Of a DNA stretch of 64,000 nt, positions 1 through 7,984 are shown piece by piece. The notes beneath the pieces are model-generated. The model was not told the origin of the DNA and did no database searches. It saw only the letters and a list, made by a program, of their open reading frames with translations. The position numbers and the translations under genes were made by a program. Origin of the DNA: Flavobacteriales bacterium (GTDB lineage Bacteria > Bacteroidota > Bacteroidia > Flavobacteriales_D > Crocinitomicaceae). The stretch spans positions 1-64,000 of the forward strand of contig CANJKA010000003.1 of the NCBI GenBank assembly GCA_947474675.1. The letters run 5' to 3'. Each line of letters opens with the position of its first letter. Within the stretch, counting starts at the first letter, position 1.

Positions 1-113
1 GAAATGGGAAATGGGAAATGGGAAATGGGAAATGGGAAATGGGAAATGGGAAATGGGAAATGGGAAATGGGAAATGGGAAATGGGAAATGGGAAATGGGA
101 AATGGGAAAATGG
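1..113. repeat. 7-bp tandem repeat (gaaatgg)n
   Basis: Fifteen perfect head-to-tail copies of gaaatgg fill bases 1-105, followed by one 8-base copy with an extra A (106-113). The array runs off the left edge of the window, so its true length is unknown. It ends about 15 bases before the -7 promoter box of the O-methyltransferase gene. Perfect heptamer arrays can change copy number by slipped-strand pairing. The sequence cannot show whether that affects expression here. Confidence 0.97.
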
Positions 114-128
114 ATCTAAAATTTAATT

Positions 129-136
129 TATCTTTG
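129..136 (+). promoter_or_regulatory. Bacteroidota-type -7 box, O-methyltransferase promoter
   Basis: TATCTTTG matches the TAnnTTTG -7 consensus of the Bacteroidota primary sigma factor and lies 31 bases before the ATG at 168. No TTTG is present at the expected -33 spacing. That position is taken up by the end of the heptamer repeat array. Confidence 0.6.
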
Positions 137-167
137 TGTTTTTAATATTTTTCTACAATTCAACTTT

Positions 168-809
168 ATGGAATTCATTTCACAAGAACTTGACAGTTAT
201 GTTTGCAATCATACGGAGGAAGAACCTTCGCTTTTATATGAATTAAACCGTAAAACAAATTTAGAGGTTCTTCGTCCTAGAATGTTGAGTGGGCATTTTC
301 AAGGTCGTGTTTTGAGCATGCTTTCTCATATGATCCAACCTTTGAATATTCTTGAAATAGGAACTTATACAGGATATTCTGCTTTGTCTTTCGCTGAAGG
401 ACTTCAAAAAGGAGGAAAGGTTATCACAATTGATATCAACGAAGAGTTGGAAGAAATGGTCAATTATTTTATTGATCAATCTAATTATAAAGAGAATGTT
501 GAAATGATTGTTGGTGATGCTATGAACATTATTCCTACTCTAAATGTTGAGTTTGACATAGTTTTTATTGACGCTGATAAGCAAAATTACAGCAAGTATT
601 ACGATATTGTTTTTGATAAAGTAAGAAAAGGGGGCTATATAATTTCTGACAATGTACTTTGGTCTGGAAAAGTTGTTGAAAATTATGAAACAACTGATAG
701 AGATACCCAATTATTAATGGATTTCAATCAAAAAGTTCACAACGACAAAAGAGTTCAAAACGTACTTTTTCCTCTTAGAGATGGTTTAATGATTGCTCGA
801 AAAATCTAG
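168..809 (+). CDS. class I SAM-dependent O-methyltransferase (catechol/caffeoyl-CoA type)
   Basis: A cytoplasmic 213-residue protein of the Methyltransf_3 (COMT/CCoAOMT) family, which transfers a methyl group from S-adenosylmethionine to a hydroxyl, usually with a divalent metal. The glycine-rich SAM motif ILEIGTYTGYSA lies near residues 64-75, the acidic VITIDIN strand follows, FIDADKQNY carries the metal-binding and catalytic acidic residues, and ISDNVLW completes the family pattern. Length is normal and the first ATG fits a -7 box 31 bases upstream. It stands alone, convergent with oxyR. Its substrate cannot be told from sequence; bacterial members act on phenolics, and some act on tRNA hydroxyuridine (TrmR-like). 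Confidence 0.9.
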   Translation: MEFISQELDSYVCNHTEEEPSLLYELNRKTNLEVLRPRMLSGHFQGRVLSMLSHMIQPLNILEIGTYTGYSALSFAEGLQKGGKVITIDINEELEEMVNYFIDQSNYKENVEMIVGDAMNIIPTLNVEFDIVFIDADKQNYSKYYDIVFDKVRKGGYIISDNVLWSGKVVENYETTDRDTQLLMDFNQKVHNDKRVQNVLFPLRDGLMIARKI

Positions 810-965
810 TCTTCGATACGATTATATAATTTGCCTAAGCAAATTATATAATCTACTCAGTCTGATTTTCTCTATATAAAAAAGTTGATATTTTACTGAT
901 TAAAGCTTATTGTTCTGGCATAGGCTGAATGAATTTTAAAGCGAAGCTTAAAATTTGTATCGAAG
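809..965. repeat. composite inverted-repeat element between convergent genes
   Basis: The whole gap between two convergent stop codons is built of inverted repeats. The outer arms cttcgatac (811-819) and gtatcgaag (957-965) are exact complements. Inside lies a perfect 15-bp stem with a 4-base loop (820-834/839-853), and near 932-955 an imperfect AAGC/GCTT hairpin. The large inner stem may end transcription in both directions. The nested layout flush with both stops also resembles a small intergenic repeat unit of the kind dispersed in flavobacterial genomes; that reading is inference. Confidence 0.75.
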
Positions 966-1895
966 TCATTGCCAGTTTAACACTTGAAGGTTTTTATCTG
1001 AATCATCTTTTCCATAATTTAGTTGAATTCCTCGTATTACTTTTTCGATTGAATCCCATTTTATCGTTCTATTTGGAAATAAACTGATTATTTCTCTAGC
1101 TGGAATTTCTTTAGATTCTGTTGAATAAATTCGTTTACATTTTGATTCATCTAATTTTAAAACACGAAGATATTCATTTGGAACTAAAGTATAGCCACCT
1201 TTTACGTCGACCATTCGGAGTAGTAATTCAAGATTCCCTCCTTCATAATTCCAACCTCCATTAAAATCATTTCCAAGTCCGCAAAAATGAATCATTTGGG
1301 TTCTTAGACAATTTCCTTTACTTAACAACCAAGGATGTAATTCTGTTAATTCATTTGTGAGAATTGTTTCAGATAAAACTGTTGGTAGGTATGCTTTTAT
1401 TTCTTCTTTAAAAAGAGGAATTGTTCTAAGATTTGTTTGGTTATGAGGGCCTGCCATTATTGCTAAATCAAGTTCTTTTCTTTCTAACGCAATTAATAAT
1501 TCATCTGACTTCATTTCTTCAATAGTCAATTGAATATTTGGCAACGAAATTTTCCATTTGTCGAACATGTCCGATACCAAATATGCTGATATTGTTGGGA
1601 TTATACCGACACGAAGATGTTCAGTATACGTTCCATTCATAGTTTTTATTAATTTAGGTATTTTCTCAATTTCGACAAGTATATCTCGGATAATTACAAT
1701 TAATTTTTCTCCAAAAACTGTCAATGTTAAGGGGTTGGTTGATCTGTCAAAAATCAAATAGCCTAACTCATCTTCAGCTTTTTTTATTTGCATAGAAAGC
1801 GTTGGTTGGGTCACAAAACAAGCTTCACTTGCTCTTTGATAATGTCTATTATCGTTCACCGATAAAATATATTGCATTTGTTGTATTGAAATCAT
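966..1895 (-). CDS. oxyR: OxyR, LysR-family peroxide-sensing regulator
   Basis: This 309-residue LysR-type regulator has an N-terminal winged helix (about residues 1-60, with the helix around ASEACFVTQPTLSMQIKK) and a substrate-binding-like sensor domain. The OxyR signature is present: Cys196 and Cys205 in NCLRTQMIHFC, with the same nine-residue offset as C199/C208 of E. coli OxyR, which form a disulfide on peroxide exposure. It is divergent from a 2-Cys peroxiredoxin gene, the expected target. The shared 181-base intergenic region carries a LysR-like interrupted palindrome. The plain ATG start matches the family N-terminus. Confidence 0.93.
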   Translation of the reverse strand: MISIQQMQYILSVNDNRHYQRASEACFVTQPTLSMQIKKAEDELGYLIFDRSTNPLTLTVFGEKLIVIIRDILVEIEKIPKLIKTMNGTYTEHLRVGIIPTISAYLVSDMFDKWKISLPNIQLTIEEMKSDELLIALERKELDLAIMAGPHNQTNLRTIPLFKEEIKAYLPTVLSETILTNELTELHPWLLSKGNCLRTQMIHFCGLGNDFNGGWNYEGGNLELLLRMVDVKGGYTLVPNEYLRVLKLDESKCKRIYSTESKEIPAREIISLFPNRTIKWDSIEKVIRGIQLNYGKDDSDKNLQVLNWQ

Positions 1896-1932
1896 ATAAA
1901 TATTATCTATTACTTTATAAAATTAATCAATA

Positions 1933-1962
1933 TAGTTTATATTAACTAATATAGTATCTTTG
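1933..1962 (+). promoter_or_regulatory. peroxiredoxin promoter with candidate OxyR operator
   Basis: TATCTTTG at 1955-1962 is a consensus -7 box. Just upstream, TAGTT (1933-1937) and AACTA (1944-1948) form an interrupted palindrome with a 6-base spacer, of LysR-operator shape, covering the -33 region. Its place between oxyR and its likely target makes it the best operator candidate, but no binding has been shown. Confidence 0.55.
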
Positions 1963-2076
1963 TTAAGTGATTTAAATTTTACAATAAAAGAGATTTAAAG
2001 CATAGATTAATGAGTTTTTATTCATTAATTTTGAATAAGGAAATTGAATCATAATTATAAAATAAAACAAAATAAA

Positions 2077-2709
2077 ATGAGTGTATTAGTAGGTAAAAAA
2101 GCACCGTCATTTTCAGCAGGAGCTGTTATTAATGGTAAAGAAGTAGTTAGTGGATTTTCTTTGGATCAATTTATTGGAAAAAATGAAGTTTTATTCTTTT
2201 TTTATCCAAAAGATTTTACATTTGTTTGTCCTTCTGAATTGCATGCGTTTCAATCGAAATTAGGTGAATTTGAAGCAAGAGGAGTAAAAGTTGTTGCTTG
2301 TTCAACAGATACTGAAGAATCTCACTGGGGATGGTTACAAGTTCCTAAAAATAAAGGCGGAATAGAAGGTGTTACATATCCTTTAGTTGCTGATACTTCA
2401 AAAACTATTTCTGAAGCATTTGGTGTTTTAGCTGGTGAATATGAGTATGATATGGAAGGACGTTTAGAAGCAAGTGGACCTATGATCGCTTACCGTGGAT
2501 TATTTTTAATTGACAAAAATGGGATTGTTATGCACCAATTGGTAAATAATTTCCCATTGGGAAGAAATGTTGACGAAGCTCTACGTATGGTTGATGCTTT
2601 ACAATTTTTCCAAGAAAATGGAGAGGTATGTCCTGCAAACTGGACGAAAGGAGATGACGGAATGAAACCAAGTTTTGATGGTGTTGCTGATTATTTAGCT
2701 GCTCATTGA
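2077..2709 (+). CDS. typical 2-Cys peroxiredoxin (Prx1/AhpC family)
   Basis: A cytosolic thiol peroxidase that reduces hydrogen peroxide and organic peroxides, recycled by thioredoxin. Peroxidatic Cys51 lies in FTFVCPSE and resolving Cys185 in GEVCPANW, the pattern of the Prx1 subfamily with its C-terminal 1-cysPrx_C extension. I start it at ATG 2077 (210 residues). An in-frame TTG at 2044 would add an 11-residue Asn/Lys-rich stretch that matches nothing in the family. The gene is divergent from oxyR, has its own -7 box and is followed by a strong terminator, so it is probably monocistronic and OxyR-controlled. Confidence 0.95.
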   Translation: MSVLVGKKAPSFSAGAVINGKEVVSGFSLDQFIGKNEVLFFFYPKDFTFVCPSELHAFQSKLGEFEARGVKVVACSTDTEESHWGWLQVPKNKGGIEGVTYPLVADTSKTISEAFGVLAGEYEYDMEGRLEASGPMIAYRGLFLIDKNGIVMHQLVNNFPLGRNVDEALRMVDALQFFQENGEVCPANWTKGDDGMKPSFDGVADYLAAH

Positions 2710-2759
2710 TTAATTTATTGATTGGAAAATTTCAGATTACAGATTGTAAATTGAATTAA

Positions 2760-2796
2760 AAAAAGCCCTGATTTTTAAATAATTTCAGGGCTTTTT
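2760..2796 (+). terminator. rho-independent terminator after peroxiredoxin
   Basis: The stem aaaaagccctga/tcagggcttttt (2760-2771/2785-2796) is perfect over 12 bp and has an A/T-rich loop and a T tract. It is 50 bases past the peroxiredoxin stop. Because the stem is A-tailed on the other strand, it can also serve the minus-strand gene ending at 2846. Confidence 0.88.
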
Positions 2797-2845
2797 GTCA
2801 ATTTAAATTCTTTTTCACTTTATTCAATTATAAAAATAATATTTT

Positions 2846-4225
2846 TCAAACATAGGAGCTTGATTTAATAGATAAATTACCTTTTTGTTCTTCGATATTA
2901 GTGTTCCCAAGTTCAGTTGATAAATCTAAATCCCCAATCATATTCAGTATTTTTAAATCCCCAGAATTTGAATTTGATTTTAGATTTCCTTTTATGTTTT
3001 GGAAAAATTGATCTCCAAGAGAACTTTCAACTTCTATATTTCCATTACAGTCATAAAAGTTTATATCTCCAGAAGTTGAATGAGTAGATGTGTTTCCGGA
3101 AATTGATTTAAATTCTTGGTCGCCAAGTGAACTATTAATTGATAAATTACCTTTGATTGTTGAGATTTTTGTATCTCCATTCGAAGAATTTGAAATAATA
3201 TTACCGGTAAAATCAAAAATTGATATCGTTCCCAATCCTCCTTCAATATTTAGTTTTCCTTGAGAATGAATTATTTCTAGATCACCCATCCTTGCTTGAA
3301 CTTGTAAATCACTATTTAAATCACTTAATTTTATATCACCATTTGAATTATCAATCAAACTTTGACTATTGATTATGTTTTTTACAGAAATATCACCATT
3401 TCCATTTCTAATTGAAAGCAACGATGAAACGGGAATCCGTAAATCCAATTTCATTTGTTTTATTGAATTGAATCCTTTATTAATGTACGTTTTTTCTCCA
3501 CTTTTCACAGATATAGTTAGCTTCGATCCTAAAATTTCATAAAAGATTTTATTTTGCTCAATTTTCACTATTTTTTTCTTGTTTTTTTCAGCAGGAGAAA
3601 TATATTCAAAATCTAAATATGTTTTTTCATCTTCTCCACCTATAATGTTTATATCAGCATTAAAACTACAGATTTCAATTTCTTTAATTCCGTTGAATAT
3701 AGTATCATTTAAAATAAATATTCCAAATTTATTTCCACATTGACAAATGTCACTTTGATTTATTGTTAGTGTTTTAGCTGGCTTCTTTTCTTCAATTGGG
3801 TATTCTAAATTAGGATATACCTGAGAAAAGATAGTTTTTAAATTTTCTGTTTTATTTTCTGGAATAAACATAAAATCAGGAACGATATTTACACTACTAA
3901 CCGGAATATTTATTGCTACTTTATTGTTATCATTTTTCTGTACACTTTTTTCTTCTTGTGTCTCAGAATTAATTAATATAGTATCAACATTTTTATTGAT
4001 TTTACTCTTCTCATCCTTATTGTTTGTTGTGAAATTGGTAACAATAATAATGCCTGTCACTATTGATGCTCCAAATACAAATGTTTTCAGCCACGATATT
4101 TTACTTGCCGCTCCGTTTTTGCGGGTGATTCTTGAGTTAATTGAATTCCAAACAGTTGAAGTTGGTTCTAACGTGTCAAAAGCATCACGATTTTCTTTTA
4201 CGAATGTTTCTAAATTGCTTTTCAT
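2846..4225 (-). CDS. membrane anti-sigma-like protein with DUF4097-type beta-helical repeats
   Basis: A 459-residue protein in three parts. Residues 1-44 are a short cytoplasmic segment like those of Bacteroidota anti-sigma proteins (VKENRDAFDTLEP). Residues about 45-65 form one membrane span. The rest is extracytoplasmic and ends in roughly 200 residues of alternating NGD/SGD and LGD turns about every 19-20 residues, the pattern of DUF4097/putative adhesin beta-solenoids. Its ATG overlaps the stop of the ECF sigma gene as ATGA, so the pair is translationally coupled. I infer that it holds the sigma factor and senses something outside the inner membrane. The last repeat stops abruptly. Confidence 0.75.
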   Translation of the reverse strand: MKSNLETFVKENRDAFDTLEPTSTVWNSINSRITRKNGAASKISWLKTFVFGASIVTGIIIVTNFTTNNKDEKSKINKNVDTILINSETQEEKSVQKNDNNKVAINIPVSSVNIVPDFMFIPENKTENLKTIFSQVYPNLEYPIEEKKPAKTLTINQSDICQCGNKFGIFILNDTIFNGIKEIEICSFNADINIIGGEDEKTYLDFEYISPAEKNKKKIVKIEQNKIFYEILGSKLTISVKSGEKTYINKGFNSIKQMKLDLRIPVSSLLSIRNGNGDISVKNIINSQSLIDNSNGDIKLSDLNSDLQVQARMGDLEIIHSQGKLNIEGGLGTISIFDFTGNIISNSSNGDTKISTIKGNLSINSSLGDQEFKSISGNTSTHSTSGDINFYDCNGNIEVESSLGDQFFQNIKGNLKSNSNSGDLKILNMIGDLDLSTELGNTNIEEQKGNLSIKSSSYV

Positions 4226-4776
4226 ATATCTAATTTTTTATCCTGAATTAATTGAATTATTTTTTTCTTTGCTCTATTGTATTGAGATTTTGAAGTGCTT
4301 TCACTAATGTTTAGTGTATTAGCAATTTCTTTGTGACTGTAATCTTCAAATAAATAGAGAGTTAGAACAATTCTATATCCGTCAGGGAGTTCTTGAATAC
4401 ATTTCTTAACAGTTTCTATGTCGTACTTTATATCGTTTGGCTCTTCAATTTCTTCAATTATTTCCAGTTGATCGATTGAAATTGAATTGTTTTTCTTTTT
4501 TTTGAGAATATCAATTGAATGATTAATGACAACTCTTTTTAACCAACTTCCAAATGCAGCTTCATTTTCAAAATTCGAAATATTCTGAAATGCTTTTATA
4601 AAAGATTCTTGTAATACATCGTTAGCATCTTCAGTCCTATTTAGGAATCTATAGCTGAGATTAAGCATTGCTTTTTTATATTTATTGTAGATTTCTTCAA
4701 AAGCGATGTTGTCTCCTTTTTTGCATCGATTAATAATCGAGTCTTCAATAATTTTTGGTTTAGTTATTAATTTCAT
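4222..4776 (-). CDS. ECF-family RNA polymerase sigma factor
   Basis: A 184-residue sigma-70 of the extracytoplasmic-function group. Region 2 spans about residues 15-85 (FEEIYNKYKKAML, then TEDANDVLQESFIKAF, the core-binding helix and -10 recognition). Region 4 spans about residues 120-175, with the helix-turn-helix YSHKEIANTLNISESTSKSQYNRAKKK written here only for its ends, YSHKEIANTL and SKSQYNRAKK. No sigma-3 region is present, as usual for the group. It is the first gene of a two-gene unit with the beta-helical membrane protein downstream, its presumed anti-sigma factor. Targets are unknown. Confidence 0.92.
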   Translation of the reverse strand: MKLITKPKIIEDSIINRCKKGDNIAFEEIYNKYKKAMLNLSYRFLNRTEDANDVLQESFIKAFQNISNFENEAAFGSWLKRVVINHSIDILKKKKNNSISIDQLEIIEEIEEPNDIKYDIETVKKCIQELPDGYRIVLTLYLFEDYSHKEIANTLNISESTSKSQYNRAKKKIIQLIQDKKLDI

Positions 4777-4887
4777 GTTCTTATAGTGTCTAAATTAAAA
4801 ACGACTAACACATGAAAGGTTGCATGAAAATTCTAAGTTTTTTGATTTATAATTGATTTTAGGTACTGAATTAAACGTCATTTTACT

Positions 4888-5481
4888 TTATTTTAAATTC
4901 GGACGAATAATATTATTATAAATTCGATTACTCCAATTTAAAGCAAGTTTTTCATTTGTTATATTGACCCATTTATCTTTTTTATGAAATAGAGTGTGCT
5001 GATGAATAACAATACATCCTATGTATTTTAGGTTTTTAAACAAGAAATAATAAATTGAATTAATCCTTTTGGAACGATAAGCAAACTTTGTCATTCTTGA
5101 AATAACTGTGCATTGATCTATGAAATAGGTTTCGTGCTTTGTTGCAGATAAATTTAAATCTTTTATACAAATGTCACTTACTATTTTTAATAATTTTTTG
5201 TTTTTAAAATAAGTATTAAAACTACTGTATTTATTGACAGATTCCTTTGTCTCCTTTATTTCTCCTTTTTGAATAAGTATATCAATACTATCCAAAGGTG
5301 CTAGTAATTGATTAATTTCTTTGTTTTTAGGTAAGTATTCCTTTTTGGTAAATTTAAATGAAATAGGGCAATTAATTTTCGGTAACTTAATTTCTTTTTT
5401 CTTTTTAGGAATCAATTTTAAATCACAAGCACTGATAAGTACTAATAAAAAAATAGATACAATTTTAAAAAAGAGGTTCAT
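4888..5481 (-). CDS. predicted lipoprotein of unknown function
   Basis: This 197-residue lysine-rich protein begins with a lipoprotein signal peptide: a hydrophobic stretch, then LISAC with the lipid-accepting Cys19. The following residues are strongly basic (KLIPKKKKE), and the mature part has several more Cys residues. I recognise no domain. It stands alone on the minus strand between the ECF sigma gene and an MFS transporter gene, with gaps of about 110 and 67 bases, and is probably transcribed singly. The A/T richness and lack of any family match make it look lineage-specific. Confidence 0.6.
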   Translation of the reverse strand: MNLFFKIVSIFLLVLISACDLKLIPKKKKEIKLPKINCPISFKFTKKEYLPKNKEINQLLAPLDSIDILIQKGEIKETKESVNKYSSFNTYFKNKKLLKIVSDICIKDLNLSATKHETYFIDQCTVISRMTKFAYRSKRINSIYYFLFKNLKYIGCIVIHQHTLFHKKDKWVNITNEKLALNWSNRIYNNIIRPNLK

Positions 5482-5548
5482 TTTAATTCATTCAATTAAC
5501 GTGTCAATATACAATTATAAATTGTTATGGTGATTTATTTACAGCATA

Positions 5549-6823
5549 TTATTCTATGAAATCTAAATCTTTGTCGTGTGATTCGCTTATTGTAAATGTA
5601 CAGTAAAATCCTAGACCAAAAGCAATTATTCCGACTAATGCTGCTGCGTATAGAACGTTGTTTAGAGGAGAAATCGAATAATTAAATAACAAAGTCATTG
5701 GTATTACCATTCCGCGAACCATATTTGGAATAGTTGTCGCGGCTGTCGATCTAATATTTGTTCCAAACTGTTCAGCACCAACTGTCACAAACATAGCCCA
5801 GTATCCTGTTCCAATTCCTAGCCAAACGCAATAGAAATAGTAAGTTTGAGCTGACTTTACATTTCCAAATAACAAAAGAATAACTCCGACTAAAGTAAAA
5901 GCCATCATCAGAATAATTGCTTTTTTTCTTGATTTTAACCATTGACTAATAAAACCACTCAAGAAATCTCCTGCTGAAATCCCAATAAATGACCACATGA
6001 TTGCCAGTCCTGGTTTAAGACCTTCTTTAATTCCTAAAGGCCCCGAAAATTTATTTGCTAAAGTTGCCATAATTCCAATGCAAAACCATGTAGGTAAACC
6101 TATTGCAATACATTTTATGTAACGAATGAAACGGTCTTTATTTGTAAATAATGAGAAAAAACTTCCTTTTTTTATTGATTTATCACGTTCAACTTCTTTA
6201 AATATTCCTGATTCCACAACACCTATTCTAAAAAGTAAAAGAGCAATTCCCATACCTCCACCTATAAAATAGGCAATTGTCCAGCTGTTTTCAGGATTCA
6301 AGGTCCATGTTTTTGTTGCTTCCACCGTTAAATATGCGGCAACGGCACCTAATAATCCAAAACCTGCAACTATTGAAGTTCCAATTGCTCTTAATTCTTT
6401 TGGTAATGATTCTGCAACTAACGTTATTCCGGCTCCTAATTCACCTGCTAATCCAATCCCAGCTATAAAACGAAGTGCGGCATATGCAAATGTTTTATCC
6501 ATGAAATTAATTTGTGGTAAAAATCCACAAGCAATATTTGCGAAAGAATAAACGATAATAGATCCAAATAAGACTGAAAGTCTTCCTTTTTTATCTCCTA
6601 AGATCCCCCAAATTATCCCTCCTAATACTAGTCCAAACATTTGCCAATTGAAAATTAAAATACCAGCAGAATCTGGTTCAATCCCCATACTAGTTAAACT
6701 CGGAACGCGTACTATTCCAAATAATAAAAGGTCATATATGTCCACGAAATAACCTAATGCAGCAACAATTACAGGCAAGCAAAACAGATGTTTTAATGAT
6801 TCTTTAAATGTGAAAATTTTCAT
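5549..6823 (-). CDS. MFS transporter, sugar/metabolite:H+ symporter-like
   Basis: A 424-residue inner-membrane protein with about 12 membrane spans. The MFS loop 2-3 motif is seen as GDKKGRLSVLFG near residue 75, and RFIAGIGLAGELGAGITLVAE in span 4 is typical of the metabolite:proton symporter branch (dicarboxylates, aromatic acids, sugars). The central cytoplasmic loop around residues 205-235 is charged, as expected. Substrate is not predictable. It is divergent from ribD with 126 bases between the starts. No operon partner is visible. Confidence 0.82.
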   Translation of the reverse strand: MKIFTFKESLKHLFCLPVIVAALGYFVDIYDLLLFGIVRVPSLTSMGIEPDSAGILIFNWQMFGLVLGGIIWGILGDKKGRLSVLFGSIIVYSFANIACGFLPQINFMDKTFAYAALRFIAGIGLAGELGAGITLVAESLPKELRAIGTSIVAGFGLLGAVAAYLTVEATKTWTLNPENSWTIAYFIGGGMGIALLLFRIGVVESGIFKEVERDKSIKKGSFFSLFTNKDRFIRYIKCIAIGLPTWFCIGIMATLANKFSGPLGIKEGLKPGLAIMWSFIGISAGDFLSGFISQWLKSRKKAIILMMAFTLVGVILLLFGNVKSAQTYYFYCVWLGIGTGYWAMFVTVGAEQFGTNIRSTAATTIPNMVRGMVIPMTLLFNYSISPLNNVLYAAALVGIIAFGLGFYCTFTISESHDKDLDFIE

Positions 6824-6949
6824 TTGTTTTAATTTAATTGACGGATTTTAATTCTTAAAAAGAAAGACGAAGATAGGGTTTTCATTATTAAAAAAAATAG
6901 TTGAAGTAGTTTTCTATTTAAAATCATTGCTTTTCATTATCTTCGTGAC

Positions 6950-7984
6950 ATGCAAAAGGATGAATTTTACATGCAAAGATGTATTGATCTTGCTCGAATT
7001 GGAAGAGGAGATGTAGCCCCAAATCCTATGGTTGGTTCAGTTATCGTGTTTGAAGATAAAATTATAGGGGAAGGTTATCATCAGTTTTACGGTAAGGAAC
7101 ATGCTGAAGTTAATGCGATAAATAATGTGAAAGATAAATCTCTTTTGAATAAATCGACTATTTATGTTTCTCTAGAACCGTGTGCTCATTTTGGAAAAAC
7201 ACCTCCTTGTGCAGATTTAATTATAAAAAACAGTTTTAAACGAGTTGTGATTGGATGCTCAGATAGTTTTGCTGAGGTCAGTGGTAAAGGTGTTCAAAAA
7301 TTAAAAGACGCTGGAATTGATGTTAAAATTGGTGTTTTAGACAAAGAATGTCGAGATTTAAATAAGCGTTTTTTTACCTTTCATGAGAAAAAACGACCTT
7401 ATATAGTTTTAAAATGGGCTCAAACAAAAGATGGATTCATTGATAAAAAGCGAAAAGATTCAATTCAAAAAATAAATTGGATAAGTTCACCAGAAACAAA
7501 ATTACTTGTACATAAATGGCGTTCTGAGGAACAAGGAATTTTGGTAGGAAAAAATACAGTTCTTAAAGATGATCCAACTTTAACTGTTCGTGAAATGTCT
7601 GGAAAAAATCCTGTTAGAATAATTTTGGATAGTCAATTGTCAATAGATTCTTCAGCTAAGGTTTTTAATTATGAGTCAAAAACAATTATTTTTAATTTAC
7701 TTAAAGAAGATAAGATTGATAATTTAGAATGGATAAAACTTCAAAACTTGGAGGTACAAACTATTTTGGTTGCTCTTTATAAAAACAATATTCAATCAGT
7801 TTTTGTTGAAGGAGGTTCTTCGACTCTTCAATCATTTATTGATCGAAATTTATGGGATGAAGCTAGAGTTATTGTAGGAGAGACAATTTTTGAAGAGGGG
7901 GTTATAGCTCCAATTATTTCTAAAATTCCAACTTCCAACTTTGATTTTTCAAACGACACAATTTATATTTATTTAAACGTATGA
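6950..7984 (+). CDS. ribD: RibD, bifunctional pyrimidine deaminase/reductase of riboflavin synthesis
   Basis: This 344-residue enzyme carries out two successive steps of riboflavin synthesis: deamination of diamino-hydroxy-phosphoribosylamino-pyrimidine, then NADPH reduction of the ribose. The N-terminal deaminase has HAEVNAI (zinc His and catalytic Glu, near residues 50-56) and PCAHFGKTPPC with two zinc cysteines. The reductase domain starts near residue 148 (PYIVLKWAQTKDGFI). The N-terminus MQKDEFYMQRC matches the family, supporting this ATG. Its TGA overlaps the next start as ATGA, coupling it to an exporter gene. I see no FMN riboswitch ahead of it. Confidence 0.95.
   Translation: MQKDEFYMQRCIDLARIGRGDVAPNPMVGSVIVFEDKIIGEGYHQFYGKEHAEVNAINNVKDKSLLNKSTIYVSLEPCAHFGKTPPCADLIIKNSFKRVVIGCSDSFAEVSGKGVQKLKDAGIDVKIGVLDKECRDLNKRFFTFHEKKRPYIVLKWAQTKDGFIDKKRKDSIQKINWISSPETKLLVHKWRSEEQGILVGKNTVLKDDPTLTVREMSGKNPVRIILDSQLSIDSSAKVFNYESKTIIFNLLKEDKIDNLEWIKLQNLEVQTILVALYKNNIQSVFVEGGSSTLQSFIDRNLWDEARVIVGETIFEEGVIAPIISKIPTSNFDFSNDTIYIYLNV

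Noticed and set aside
10-100. Left-edge repeat as a CRISPR array
   Set aside because: The unit is 7 bp with no spacers; it is a simple tandem repeat.
2044-2076. TTG-initiated extension of the peroxiredoxin
   Set aside because: The extra 11 residues are Asn/Lys-rich and unlike the family, and a normal ATG follows at 2077.
6860-6950. TATCTTCG words as promoters for the MFS and ribD genes
   Set aside because: They are one base off the TAnnTTTG consensus, and for ribD the word lies only 5 bases before the ATG, so I did not list them.
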